64,000 bases of DNA from Rhyzopertha dominica (lineage: Eukaryota > Arthropoda > Insecta > Coleoptera > Bostrichidae). Made by a program: the position numbers and the translations under genes. The stretch's first letter is position 1; each line of letters starts with the position of its first letter. The notes beneath the pieces were generated by a model. It saw nothing but the letters and a program-made list of their open reading frames with translations, ran no database searches and had not been told where the DNA came from. Where the stretch lies: assembly GCA_025024175.1 (NCBI GenBank), contig QCXZ01000042.1, positions 1,567,501 through 1,631,500 of the forward strand, in the 5' to 3' direction. Positions 47,501 through 59,331 of this stretch are shown here, one piece after another.

Positions 47501-50500
47501 ACCCAAGCATTGCCGAATCTCGATTTTCGCCTCAGGATTCAATATGCGCGCAGGGTTGCGTCTTTGTTCAGCTCATAGGAAAATGATGCTATTGCTTCCT
47601 TATACGATGCGGTCTGCCGACCCAGCGCTTGGATCACGGGCTTGGATGACAAACACATACACGGCCCAGCCACGGTCGCCGAGTAGTGTAAATTTTTCGG
47701 GATAAACCGTAAAAATGTGATTTTGGCTAATTATTAATTTGATGGTAATGTAAAAAAATACGCTCCAACTGTTTCAAGATATCTGAACATAACAAAACAA
47801 AATATACATAAAAATACGAAAAAAAAAATAATTTCTTCGATCAAAATTCCCTGCCGACCCGGACGAGCCGCCACTGAGCCCCACCAAATCCAGACCGGCA
47901 AGTTAAACATTATTAGCCATCAAAGACGTCTTAAAACTAGAGGCAGTGGAGAGGGATTTCATATGTAGTGGAACGGAAATGTACACACGACAAACATCAT
48001 ATGAAAAAGACTTTCGGTAATATGTATGTTTAGGAACAGAAAGCAAATCCTTGCGACGAATATTTATGTTGTGTACATCCCTCCTAAATGTAATTTGATT
48101 GTAAAGATATGGGGGGTTTTAGCGTTTATACTAACATAATATAATACAGCAGAGTGCAAATAGCGACGCGAATCCATGTTCAACCATGGCAGCGCCCTCA
48201 GTTTATGCGAGACTGGCTGTCGCCTGCGTACGCTGAAGATCAGTCTAAGACAGCAATTCTGCATCAGCTGTATCCTCCTGCTCAGCAGTCTGGATGCACT
48301 GGTGCCATACACGCTTGATGCATAGTTAAAATAGGAAAGGACAAATAACTCACAGAGCTGTACTTTAGTATTATAATTCAATTTTTTTCTAGAAATATAT
48401 AAAATTATCAGATTCCAAAGGGCTCTCCGCATAAGCATGGAGACATGTTCAGTAAAATTTAATTTTGTGTCATAAATAACTCCCAGGTTTCGAGCACTCT
48501 CACAGAATTGCAGCCGACAATTATCAATAACAAGGTCTGTTTTACTAATTATATAAGATCGCAAATTGCTATCGTGCTCCCTGCCGAATAATAAAAGTAA
48601 CCCATACTTGATGCTGAATACAAGCACAGAACTGTAAATATGGAACATAATAGGCCCCAAAATTGACCCCTGTGGCACATCACTAACAACAACTCCGGCA
48701 TTCGAGTAATTGTCCCACACTACAACTTTCTGCTTACGTTGATCAAAATAATTATCAAATAAATTTACAGCACCTTCTGACAACCCAAAGTATTTTAAAA
48801 TTGCCATAACTAATGCGTGATTAAGCATATCAAATGCCTTGGAGAAGTCTAAAACTATAAGTAGAACAAGTCTATCTACATCTAGGCCTGACACAATGTC
48901 ATCTTTAAAATTTAATAATGTTGTTTCACAACTGAATCACCTGTTCCCATTACGAAAGAGGTAATGAATGTGCTTATCAAAAAAACAACATTTGAAACTT
49001 AATAACGTGATGAAAAGAAAGCTTTTCTTTGGAAGTTTCATATTTTATAATGTTTAAAACACAACATAAGTAATGTTTTTCTTACCTACTAGTGCTCTTC
49101 CAGCAAACAAATGACTAATGTGCAGTTCTAGATTCTTGCAACTCTGCAGTTGAACGCCAACTTTAAACGGCGTGTCGTAGATCTTCCTACCGAGCTCATC
49201 CTGTCTTGGTTTCCTTGATATCGTCATAGTTTGGATGTAATCATACAAAGCAAGATTCCAATGCCCCTTGTTGTCTATCTTTGTACCCAGGAAGTTTCCG
49301 TTTATTTCGTACTCTCCTGTGAGCCTCTTGTCGGGAAAGAAATGCACAAACTGGATGTAGTTTTTGTTCAAGTCACTCCTGAAAAACGGTTTCAGTATGA
49401 CAATTTTAAAATACAATAATGCATATTCATCTCCAAATAAATTATCGTGGAAATACACTGATTATCTGAATGGCCTTTCTTTCACGAGTTTTACCACTTA
49501 ACACTGACTGTCGTTTCGACATTTTCAAAGAGCATCAAATTTTATTAAGTATAAGAAAGATGCCAATCAGATCTCAAAGTTACGTTTTTCCTGCACGCTG
49601 AACCGAATGGGATTTTACAAGCATTTTACGAGCTCCATCTAACAAATAACATTTTTGTTTCTCTTAAGGTTTTTAAACAAGCGTGTACTTTGGAATAACT
49701 AAGTCTACTGTTTATGCCCTAAACTTACTTAAATCTGGTAATTTGCGATGAAGTCCACCCAGACTCGGTCACGTTTCTCAACACTAACTTATAGTTGAAT
49801 AACGGACCACCCATTTTTTGGGGAACCTCAGCTGCATAAAAAGGGTCGAATGGAGTTATCCCATATTCAGGCAAACCTGCAATGTTAATAATTAATTTAA
49901 GAAGCTAATATTAGAATGCTTGCATAAAAACAATTAGTATAGGTTCACTAAGAATTCCTTTAGAAGAAAACCATATATCTGTTCTCTTATTATTAATGGC
50001 TCAGACTTCCCAACTCTAATTAAAATAGTGCTGTATCTAGCACATTGAACATTGAATCGAATTACACAAACTAGGACTTGTACGCACATTGCTATTTCAC
50101 AATCAAGAATTTTGTGTTAAACGTGCGGAAACAATTGGTGTAAATGACGTAATACCTCATTTTAAAGGAAATTCCCATCCAAGTAGTATATAATCGTGTC
50201 TGATAGGAGATAAAACATTAGAAAGTGGGAAGTACATGCGATGAGCATCGTATGGTTGTTACGTAAGAGCTACCAATGCATATACGTGTATACGGCAGAT
50301 AAAAAATACGTGTTTACCTGATTTGAAGTATGGCCGCAGGTCATTGAGGGCATCCTTTAAGCAGCTGTCGAAGTCCTTCCTGTCAATCTGACAATTTGCG
50401 AAATGTTCATCTAAAAATGATGAAAACACATTACTACTACTAAAGCTTATGGCAGCCTTTGTTACAATATACTTTAAAAGGTAAAGGTCACCTAAATATA

Positions 50501-53462
50501 ATATCAAGCAGAAACTTCCACAAAAATTGTAGTGTACGGAATTAACTAGAGAAAGTAGCTAATATATGATTTGGATAAATAATAGTCAACGAACTTGTAA
50601 TTTAGTATAATATTATTAAGGCTTTATTATTATAATGCATATTGTCTTCGTTTAATGTACTTATTAATTGAATAACTAATTCCAGAATTGTGGCTCTATC
50701 ACTATCAGAATTCGCAGATACGGATCAANAGNTAAATAAATATGAAATTATTCACATCAACTACTCAGAACTGCTCCAGGAAAGGATTATATTGTCGTGT
50801 GATAATATAGTAAAACCCTTATGAACTTAAATGAGGAATCAAGTATTAAGTACCATCGCCTCTCTGAATGTTAATAGTGATCATTATAGTATGTTCTTTT
50901 CCTAGACATCCTTGTTTATAAGAACTGAGTAATTGAAGACCAACTACTATTTTTTCTGTCAAATGATAGCATGCATTATAATATTTCCTTATTTAAAAGA
51001 TTACCTATATGAAATAAATAGTTCAATGATCTGGATAAAGACCTAGAGGTTATGCTTTCTGCACAGCTATTATGTAGATTAATGACAAACAAGAATTTTG
51101 TAGATATTACATGAAATCTTATGATTTTACCAATGATGTAGTGCTCTTTGTAACAGTTATATTTGGCTATATTTTGTTGAACAAGAATGATCAAAGTGTA
51201 TCAGATACTACTGGGTTGTAAAGATTTGTTAAAAGAAACAACAAAACGTATACAACAACAACGTCGTTCAAAAAAAAAACTCAGACAGGAGCCGTTTTGA
51301 CGATAGAATGCTACCAAATGTAATAAATCTTAAATGAAGGAAATATAGTAACTTAATGCAGTTTTTGGAAATTCAACTGTAGGTACAGATGAGCAGGAAT
51401 TTAAGTAAAAAATGTAAGTTTNCCCTTAAGAATTTTCGGTCATAAAAATTCGAGCCTTGCTTTAATATTTAATATTACATCACGATTTATTTATAATAGC
51501 CATATTTTAAGCAAACAATTGTGTCGCTTTAAAAATATTTCAGTTAAAAGATGAATAGACAATAGATGTTCGTTTTTAACAAGGGCTTAGAAATAATATT
51601 AATACAAATAAATTGTTACAGTTTTGTACTATACATGGAGTTTATTTGTTTGGTGAAAGATTCTTTCACTTCAGATTATATATGTTGAATACTGCTGAAT
51701 TATTTTCATCAGATTATGTCTAGTTGTAGTAGCAGTGCAATAAGCTTAAGATTTAACAACTGTTTTCCACTTCAGAGTTGGGCCAGACAATGGGACATAA
51801 TAAAATGAAAACTCTCTAATAAACATGAGCAAAATAAAAATAACGTAGCTAACCTTGTTTCCCAATTCAGTCTAAAACAATTACTTTAACATATTTATAT
51901 TTATTATCATTCCTGTGGATTTAAAAAATAAATTCATTACCCATTTCAAATGACTGTGTTCTCAAAATTTTATTCATTTAGGTCTTGGTGCAATTGCGCG
52001 CAGTAAAGATAAAATTTGCTTTTCTTGTGGTATTTGTATCAAATGTTAAAAGAAATCGTAGCCAACTCTATTCTGTTTCAAAGAAGATTATTTGGCTTTT
52101 GACTTAAAGATAATGAAAAACCTACAAATTTGAAGTTTGGGAAAATGCCAGAGGTTCAGTGTTGCAGAACAGTAAAATTAGTGGTTAAAAAACCCTTAAA
52201 AGTAAACGTAATTTTATTGGTATAAAATTAAAGGATATTGAATTATCTAATAGCTAGTGTCCTCCATTTGAGAAATAAGTTTAAAAATATCAATAGTCAG
52301 ACCTCTAAAAATTGGACAAACTATACAAAATGATTTATTTGATTTTGTGACGTAATACATTAGTCCATGCTAGTTTCATAAACAAATTTTTAAAAAGCTG
52401 GAACATACCATTAAAAAGGTATGAAAACAAACAACTGGTACTGCTATTTAGTTATAAATATGTTAATTTGTAACTCCGAAATGCTGCAAACTCAGAAGCT
52501 TTTGACGGTAGAAATAGACTCGTCTTATTAAAAAAAGTATTTATAATACAACATGACAACAATATTTTATTTTTGAGAGTGTTTGGACGCTTCAGAAGAT
52601 AAGTAAATTTTAACGTCATGGTTGATATTCTATAGCACTTTATTACTAAACGAATTTATAAAAATTATTACTAATTATGTCAGATTTTAAAATCCTGTTA
52701 GGGTTAGGCAAGAGTTTGTTTATCTTGGTTTGAGTGGTATTAGGTTTGTTGGTTGCTTCGATTGCGAGATAAGCAAAAATGAAGGTAATTTACTCCACGA
52801 GCAACCATTATACCTCACGTTAAACACTAAGAAAACGTAAATGGAATTAAGAAACAAAATGTTGATTCTATTTACGAATTCTTGACCATCGGGCGCAATA
52901 ATGCAAACCGGCTTAGTACGTGCTGCATTTAGTGGAAGGTGATATAATCGTTATTTTACAGAAAAGTGGGACGAAGAGTTGCGAAACTCGAAAGTGTGCA
53001 TTCTTATACAATCAGCTGTGTAAACTAAATTTTTCTCTTTCACTGCTTATCAGAATAATACTTTTCCTGAATTCCTGCCATATAAAGAGTCCACAAAGAA
53101 TAGAAAATTATTGAGGATAAACAAGCATTTGGAATAAATACAACCATAACGATCGATAATTTACTTATATTTACTTATATTGAACCATATATTGCTATTC
53201 GAAGGCATTAGTTCTTTTACACATATTGCTAGGTATTTGTATAAAATGAAGCATATAAAAAACTGAAAAATTTGCGATAATGACCTGTTGATTTCAAAAT
53301 AATGAACGACTGCACGAACACCCAAGATGAAGCTTATGCAATAGGACCTTTAGCATCTCGATCTGCAATCTTACCTAACCTAATTTGACACCTAACACTA
53401 ACTACCGCACAAAGCACTATCAACAAGAAGTCGCTGAACACATTCACCGTCACTTTGCCCAT
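44537..53462 (-). CDS. Takeout / juvenile hormone-binding protein family (secreted)
   Basis: Five phase-consistent exons: 53462-53375, 50410-50318, 49876-49729, 49378-49086 and 44748-44537, encoding 277 aa (family about 240-270). Exon 1 encodes a hydrophobic signal peptide (MGKVTVNVF...FLLIVLCAVVSVRC). The mature start has the family's paired cysteines in FANCQIDRKDFDSCLKDALN, and then LRPYFKSGLPEYGITPFDP. The middle contains FFPDKRLTGEYEINGNFLG, GHWNLALYDY and KVGVQLQSCKNLELHISHL. The C-terminus ends in INDNFMQFPFDQVFRKTP. Members bind small hydrophobic ligands in haemolymph or sensory tissue; ligand unknown here. The last intron carries two transposons, one nested in the other, plus a Tc1-like remnant. 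Splice donors and acceptors are canonical. Confidence 0.93.
44919..45920 (+). pseudogene. Tc1/mariner-like transposon remnant with DUF4817-type N-terminus
   Basis: Begins with CAGGGTGTCCTACGTCTGG (44919). Coding starts at 45482 with MATFSNNEYADIHFI, then YAVCEYQRRFPTRKTLHRKE (the RFPxR motif) and SAERPEEELAEEELVL-like text across a stop. After an internal deletion it reads FSVNVWCGMINDELIG and NVEEVPLEGRAN (minus catalytic residues). Frameshifts and the deletion make it non-functional. It lies in the last intron of the takeout-like gene. Confidence 0.68.
46449..48940 (-). mobile_element. 5'-truncated jockey/CR1-like LINE carrying a nested hAT element
   Basis: The ORF at 48894-48064 reads VSGLDVDRLVLLIVLDFSKA, FDMLNHALV, DVPQGSILGPIMFHIYSS, then jumps to the NLGVIYDTKLNFTEH region, so the segment with the YADD box has been lost in frame. 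The C-terminal SYFNYASSVYGTSASRL and RRYLHSAVLYY segments are present. The 3' UTR continues to a TTATTATTATG tail at about 46449 once the insertion 46718-47876 is removed. It lies in the last intron of the takeout-like gene. Confidence 0.82.
46718..47876. mobile_element. 1159 bp non-autonomous hAT-like element with perfect 8 bp target duplication
   Basis: The ends are CAGTGGCGGCTCGT and its exact complement ACGAGCCGCCACTG (with GGGTCGGCAG further in on both sides). The 8-mer AGCCCCAC flanks the element exactly (46710-46717 and 47877-47884). CAG...CTG ends with 8 bp duplications are the hAT hallmark. No transposase coding. An internal inverted pair TCCGGCAGACAGC (about 47028) and GCTGTCTGCCGGA (about 47489) echoes the terminal GTCGGCAG. 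Confidence 0.9.
50411..53374 (-). other. Intron 1 of the takeout-like gene, no feature recognised
   Basis: 2.96 kb AT-rich intron between the signal-peptide exon and the first cysteine-bearing exon. No coding similarity, inverted repeat or RNA gene could be supported. N bases at 50730, 50732 and 51422. Confidence 0.6.
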
Positions 53463-53530
53463 TTTTTGCACCAGTTGGTACCGTCACATTGCTGCAATGG
53501 ATGTCCCTAAAACCTTGTGCTACTCTTAAG

Positions 53531-53559
53531 ACTGAAAGTGGCGTTATGTTTTGTTTATA
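53531..53559 (-). promoter_or_regulatory. TATA box and TCAGT initiator of the takeout-like gene
   Basis: On the minus strand TATAAA (53559-53554) is followed 26 bases later by the arthropod initiator TCAGT (53535-53531). That spacing is close to the canonical TATA-Inr distance and predicts a start at 53533 and a 71 base 5' UTR to the ATG at 53462. Inferred from sequence only. Confidence 0.6.
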
Positions 53560-54859
53560 TTCCCCACCGAGTTTGACCGTGCAGTGAAATGTCAGGTTGG
53601 GGGAGAAAAAATCGATTATATGGATTTACTTTCTAATAGCGGGATCGAGATGAACACTTACCAGTTCCTTCTTCCGCAAGCCACTTATGAGGAAGTCAAA
53701 CAAACCAGATTTATATCGGGTTACATGTCTAGGTTAATTAATTTGAGGTGAAGAAATAAGAAATGTTTGGTCGTGCGAATTACTCGCTTCAATTCTCCCA
53801 ATTTAAATGCGTTTTCACTATTTCCACNTAAGGAATTTGAAACATCCTGAATAACATGGGAAGTGAATTGTATGTAAACATTATCTTTTATACACACATT
53901 TCCAAGAAAATTTAAGGCCATAAAGCTAACTTAGTACTTCTACATCAAATAATATTTTTAGGAACTAGGTATACTAATAAATTAAAGGGGCTACACAAAA
54001 TAAAAATCCTAATCTATATCAAGAAGAAAAGGTCCACGACTATCGTTAATATATACCATACTTCGACAAAGTAAGACAAACATATGAAACCGAACAACAA
54101 TATTACTACGAAAACACTTAAATATATTGAAAAGGAAAATATCAATAAATAAATAAACTTATAAATCAAAAAGAAAAACTACCCATTAACAATCATAACA
54201 AAAATGATACTAGTAAGTGGATCAAAAACATATCAAACACAACGTATTATACAAATACTATTACTATAGGACATACACATGCAATCCGTATCACCCATAC
54301 AAAAGATTTAAAAACTATATATAAGATATGTAAATGATCTGTTCTTAATAATACCAGAAGACAAAACAAATGAAATTTTAAATATGTTTAATACTTAGCA
54401 TACAAAATTACACATTATTATAGCGACGGAAAAGAAGAACATAATTAACTAATCACATTTGGAGGTTTTCTAAATTTCACAAAAGCTTCTATTCATATGG
54501 GTTTCATAAATACAAGGATTAATAAAGTAACAACATTTATTAATGTTTTAGCACAGATAGTTCCTCTTGTAATAAACTATATAAGTATAATATAAATATA
54601 AACACAAATAAATGACTAAATATAGTAATGTTTAGTGAATGATTCTAATGAAATAATTTAGCAAATTTAATAGAGGGAGTAATCTATTTACACGGTATGC
54701 TTAAATAAATTCTTAAAATAAACCAAGATGAAACGAAAACTGCTCGAGTGAGAAATACGACAGATTTTTCATGGTTAAATAACAAAGTATCAACTACATG
54801 AAACATGAAATGATTAGGACATTAAAGTTCATTGCACAAAAGCATAATTTTAACTTTTA

Positions 54860-55126
54860 TTATTTGGAGTGGAACTGTATTATAACAATGAAGTATGTGG
54901 CCGTGAAGCTAAATACTTTGAAGATACTGCCCCTGTTTATTTCAAAAAATCCAGCTGCAGTAAACTTTGGAGAAATCTGTGTGGCGACTTGCGCAAATCT
55001 TTTCAGTTCCTTCCATTCCTCTGAATTGTATTCGAAATCGTCTTGTGAATAATGGCATATCCAAATTGTACGTTGCGCTTCCTTCGTTGCCGAATCAGCT
55101 AGCATACTGATCAAGCTTACGAAAAC
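54860..55126 (-). CDS. Gustatory-type receptor, shared C-terminal exon
   Basis: Preceded by a CTTTCAG acceptor, this exon encodes 88 residues: VFVSLISMLADSATKEAQRT, later FAQVATQISPKFTAAGFFEI, then SFTATYFIVIIQF and a TAA stop. TY-hydrophobic-QF in the last transmembrane helix is the signature of insect gustatory receptors. Entry phase is 0, matching the donors of both upstream exons. AATAAA overlaps the stop (54856-54861), so cleavage probably follows closely. It is the only exon of this kind in the window downstream of either first exon. Confidence 0.88.
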   Translation of the reverse strand, partial: VFVSLISMLADSATKEAQRTIWICHYSQDDFEYNSEEWKELKRFAQVATQISPKFTAAGFFEINRGSIFKVFSFTATYFIVIIQFHSK

Positions 55127-55424
55127 CTGAAAGAATGTAAATATTTTGTTGAAAAAAGTATTGTTATCTGATGAATCAAAACATTAGAAGTAAAAATAAA
55201 ACCCTAAAATCTCATGAACCGTTTAGTATATGATTTCTGCAAACCATTGTAAATAGATACCACTACAGCAAAAAAAGCGAGCAATGGTAGACTGTGCAAG
55301 AGTAAAATGAATTGGCCATCGACATAGTACAGATTCCTACAAATCTTTGAGATATTCGGTTTTATGCTGCTGCAAATACAACAAGCAATATTAATAATTT
55401 AATAATAATAATTTAATTTAAATC

Positions 55425-57402
55425 TCAACAACAAAATATTAGACCTAATTCTGACGAACCATAGCTTGGTTATTGATGTCTCAAGGCACCATTTTCCGTT
55501 AGTTGAAGAGGATCACCATCATCCATGCCTAAGCTTTACAATAGCGACACTTTTAAGTATAATTTCCGTAAAGCAAATTTGGATGGATTATATTCTACTC
55601 TCGCTGAAACCGATTGGTCTTCTGTCGTCGATATTGTTGATCCTGAATTAGCATGTCTCCACTTTTATCAGATCTTGTATAATATCTTAGATAAGTTTGT
55701 GCCAAGATAAAAAATTGTTCAAAGAGTGGCCAAATACCCTATGTGGTTCACAAGCTCCATCATCGCCAAGATTAAACAGAAAAATAAACATTGGAATCTC
55801 TACAGAAAAACCAAGCTTCTCCTTCATTTGGATATTATGAAATCATTGCGCAAAGCAATTGCACGAGAAATTTCCAGCGAACACAAGAAGTTTACAGAAT
55901 CAATGGACAGTTCACTGCAAAGTGATCCGAGGAAGTTCTTGTCCTTCATCAATTCCAAAAAGAAGTCGTCGAATCTTCCGGGTGCCATGCACTTTGAGGG
56001 CAATTTATTAATGGATCAGCAAGAAATTGTTAATGCATTTGGAAATCATTTTTCTAGTGTCTACAACTCCAACTGCGATAATGTCTATGATGAAAAGATC
56101 TGTGATAGTCCTATAGATGGTTGTGAATTCTGTGATAACATCAGTTTTCCATCTCTCTGTGATAAATTTAACTGTGTTAATGTCAGCATTGATAGCCATC
56201 TAATTTTAAATATGTGCTCGATTAGTGAAAATGAGATTTTAACGGCTGTGAAGAAGATGAAAGGTAACAACGTTTGTGGGCCAGATAATATTCCATCTTT
56301 TCTGGTCAAGGATTGTATATCATGTTTTTTACTTCCATTGTGTCATATTTTTAATTTAATTTTGTCAACTTCTATTTATCCAATGAAGTGGAAATTATCT
56401 CGTGCAGTTCCAATATTTAAGGCAGGTGATAAGACTCATATCAACAATTACAGACCAATAGCATTGTTGTCAAATTTTGCAAAGCTTTTTGAATGCGTGT
56501 TATCGAATGTTATTTATGCACATGTTAGTAGTCAAATAATTCAGCAACAACATGGATTTATTAGAGGGCGTAACATTGATGTATTAAATTCATGGTGTCA
56601 TTATAATCGTCTCGATTTAAATACTAAAAAATGTAGGAAACTTACCTTTGCTAGAAAATCTAATGTAATTAATTTTTATTATAACATAAATGGTGTGATT
56701 GAATCCTGTGATCAAGTTACGGATCTAGGCGTAGTTATGGACAGTGGTTTGACTTTTACTCCCCATATAATATTTGTAACTAGTACAGCTTTAAAGATCT
56801 TATGCTTCATATTTAGAAACACAAAAGAATTTACTAGTGTACCATGTCTTAAAATGTTATTCTATGCACTTGTGAGGTCCAGACTTGAATACTGCTGCCT
56901 TATTATCAATTCGATATAAATATGTTAGAAAACGTTTTAAGAAAGTTTGCAAAGTATCTGTATTTCAAAATATTTCATAGGTATTCCAATAATGTTTTTT
57001 GCGTTGTTTTTCTTCAAAAACTTTTGTCTGGTGAGCTTTCTAACACTTATCTCTTGGACCACATTAATATTACTGTACCAAGAATAAACAACAGAAGTTC
57101 CTCTACATTTTGCTATTCATCCCCAAATACTTTGCATCATTTTAACTCATCTCTATTTAAGTGTTTTAAATTATATAATGGCGTTAATGGCTTGGAACTG
57201 GATATCTTCTTTCACAAATTTCACTCCAAATCAGTAAAGGTCAAGCTTCTTCGATGTTTTTCTCCCTAACTTCTTGATTTCTTAATTTCTTTTTTGTTGC
57301 TTTCTATACTATTCTTGTTTGTATTATTGTATTATATTTTTTTACTGGCTGTCCATTATAGACATTGTAGTCTGGTTGGAAATAAATCATTATTATTATT
57401 AT
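55425..57402 (+). mobile_element. 5'-truncated LINE with RT palm deleted in frame
   Basis: Starts at the end of an AP-endonuclease domain (ILDLILTNHSLVIDVSRHHF). A frameshift and one TAA (55708) precede a 397-codon frame from 55726: NNVCGPDNIPSFLVKDCISC, HINNYRPIALLSNFAKLFEC, QQHGFIRGRN, and then directly DVLNSWCHYNRLDLNTKKC, DLGVVMDSGLTF. The catalytic FxDxxKAFD and YADD boxes are therefore missing from an otherwise open frame. It ends with AATAAATCATTATTATTATT at 57402. In the intron between first exon B and the shared receptor exon, opposite strand. Confidence 0.85.
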
Positions 57403-57615
57403 ACTAATTTACTTAGATTGATTGTCGTTTTTTGTTAAATAATGTCTATTAAACGTATAATATATATAAGAGAAATGGATCTACAAGATTGTTACACTTG
57501 AATACTTGTTATAGCCCGTAATACTAATCGTCAAGCAGTCAAGTTAGTTTTTATCAATTCGATCAGTAAAAAAGGGTTTTAAACATTTTTATGATTAAAT
57601 TGCGATAATATTTAC

Positions 57616-58485
57616 CATAATCCCACAAACCAGCATAGCATTCAGAAATACCAAAGAACTACCATCATTTCCATACTTCTCTGCTTCCATTATACTGATG
57701 GAAGTGTACAGGGTCAGCAAAGTACCACAAACTCCTTCTGCAGTGAGAAAGACAGACTGCCATCCAAAAAGCCTATTTATTATTTGTACAATTTCGCATA
57801 ACTTCTTGTACGACTGACAAAGATTTCTTATATTACGCGTTGTCTCTGGCAATGACACTATTGTTGTCGATTCTTTTTGGGCATTGCTTTTGCGCACCAG
57901 AGTCTTCAAAAGGTCATCGTTCAACTGGGCAAAGCCTTTTTTCACAACGAATATTCTAAATAGGTATGATGAGAATGACATGTTTGAATGAAATCGCTGT
58001 ACGTCTTTGATGGCATATAATTTGTAACTAGAAAAGCCAAGAGTTTTACTCCATAGCCATGCGTTCAAAGCAGAGAAAATCACAGGACCACACCCTTGGA
58101 TAACAAATAAGATGCCAAACTTCGATGCATTTTGTGTAAAGAAATTCAGCTGCAACGGATAGGTTATCAATGTCTTCCACTGCTGCATATTCCCGAACGA
58201 CGATGTCAGTAGTATGGATGATGTAGCTCCAATCTCCATAAGAACGACCAAAACTTCCAGGACGGGTTGTATTATCAAGGATGTATTCCTGTGTTGTTCA
58301 GTCCTTGCGGTCAGGCACACAACTTGTATTACGAGCACGATTATAATGATTAAGATCGCACTGCATTTGCAGTAAATGCACGACCATGTTTTTTTGGTTT
58401 CCAAGTCATAATGAGGACATACCCCCATCATCCGAGCACCGTTTGATAGCAAGGTGAATAGTTTGACTGTTTTCGGACCAAACAT
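57616..58485 (-). CDS. Gustatory-type receptor, first exon B
   Basis: 290-codon exon from ATG (MFGPKTVKLFTLLSNGARMM) to GIM followed by a GTAAAT donor, phase 0. Several hydrophobic helices are visible (for example around SAILIIIIVLVIQVVCLTA and GILFVIQGCGPVIFSALNAW). The family-typical intracellular segment includes YKKLCEIVQIINRLFGWQSV near residue 235-255. Joined to the exon at 55126-54860 it gives 378 aa, a normal receptor length. A LINE occupies the intron. Membrane chemoreceptor with presumed ligand-gated channel activity; ligand unknown. Confidence 0.88.
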
Positions 58486-59029
58486 GATCGGATACTAACG
58501 AAATGCTCGCCAATTTCAATATTGATCCGTTCAACACCAAGTTAATTCATTACGCTGATCGAATAGAAAAGTGCTGGAATGTGATGGGTATTAAGTTGCG
58601 ATGTTTTATGGTAATTGGCACATTTTGGTCTCTGTTAATTGCATTACAGGTGTCAGGATAAATATACGAAATGTACGACAAGTGCTTTAACTTCTGCCTT
58701 TCAAACATTTCAAAAAAAGTTGAATATGTTTGGTACTGACTGAGCAGAAGCAGAAATACTGTTCACATACATAACAAAATATATTGCCCCCCATTCATAA
58801 AGTTATTATCAAGTAACAAATCAAACTAAATAATAAAGAATTGGAATTGGTTGAAAACTGCTATGCACATTACAGTAGCACGCTAATATCTGTTATTAAT
58901 GGAGATACAGTTTTAAATGATTTATGAAAATTTATGAACTATACAATAACAAAATTAAACTTAAGAGCACTACAACAAGAACAGTACCTATAGGAAAAAA
59001 GAAAAGTGACAAGAATAAGAAAGATACTA

Positions 59030-59331
59030 CTACACGAGCAATATGCGGACTTGCATCGTTTTGCATTAGCAAACATTTGCTGCTGATGTAAGGAGAAAAT
59101 GGTACAACATGCTGAGATAAAATTTGTTTAATGTAACGATCACTTGTTAAATTGTCTCCACGTAAAGAGCCAAGTTCTGCCCGAGCTGTCAAAGAAATTC
59201 CTCCCCAAACCATTACAGAACCTCCATTAAATAAGTCCATTTGATGAACATTGCATTGTGCGTAACGTTCAAATGGCCGTTGGAGAACTCGCAGTTGTAT
59301 AGGCAAAACCTGGATTTGTCGGTGACTAAGA
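59030..59331 (-). pseudogene. Tc1-like transposase fragment (3' part of a split copy)
   Basis: Minus strand: TDKSRFCLYN (first catalytic Asp box) in one frame, then after a frameshift RVLQRPFERYAQCNV, GGSVMVWGGISLTARAELG, LTSDRYIKQIL and LLMQNDASPHIARVV with the second Asp. The third acidic box is absent. The upstream part of the same transposase continues at 60756 beyond an inserted LINE. Confidence 0.75.

Noticed and set aside
47487..47705. 72-codon frame inside the hAT-like element
   Set aside because: No transposase motifs; it overlaps the internal inverted repeat.
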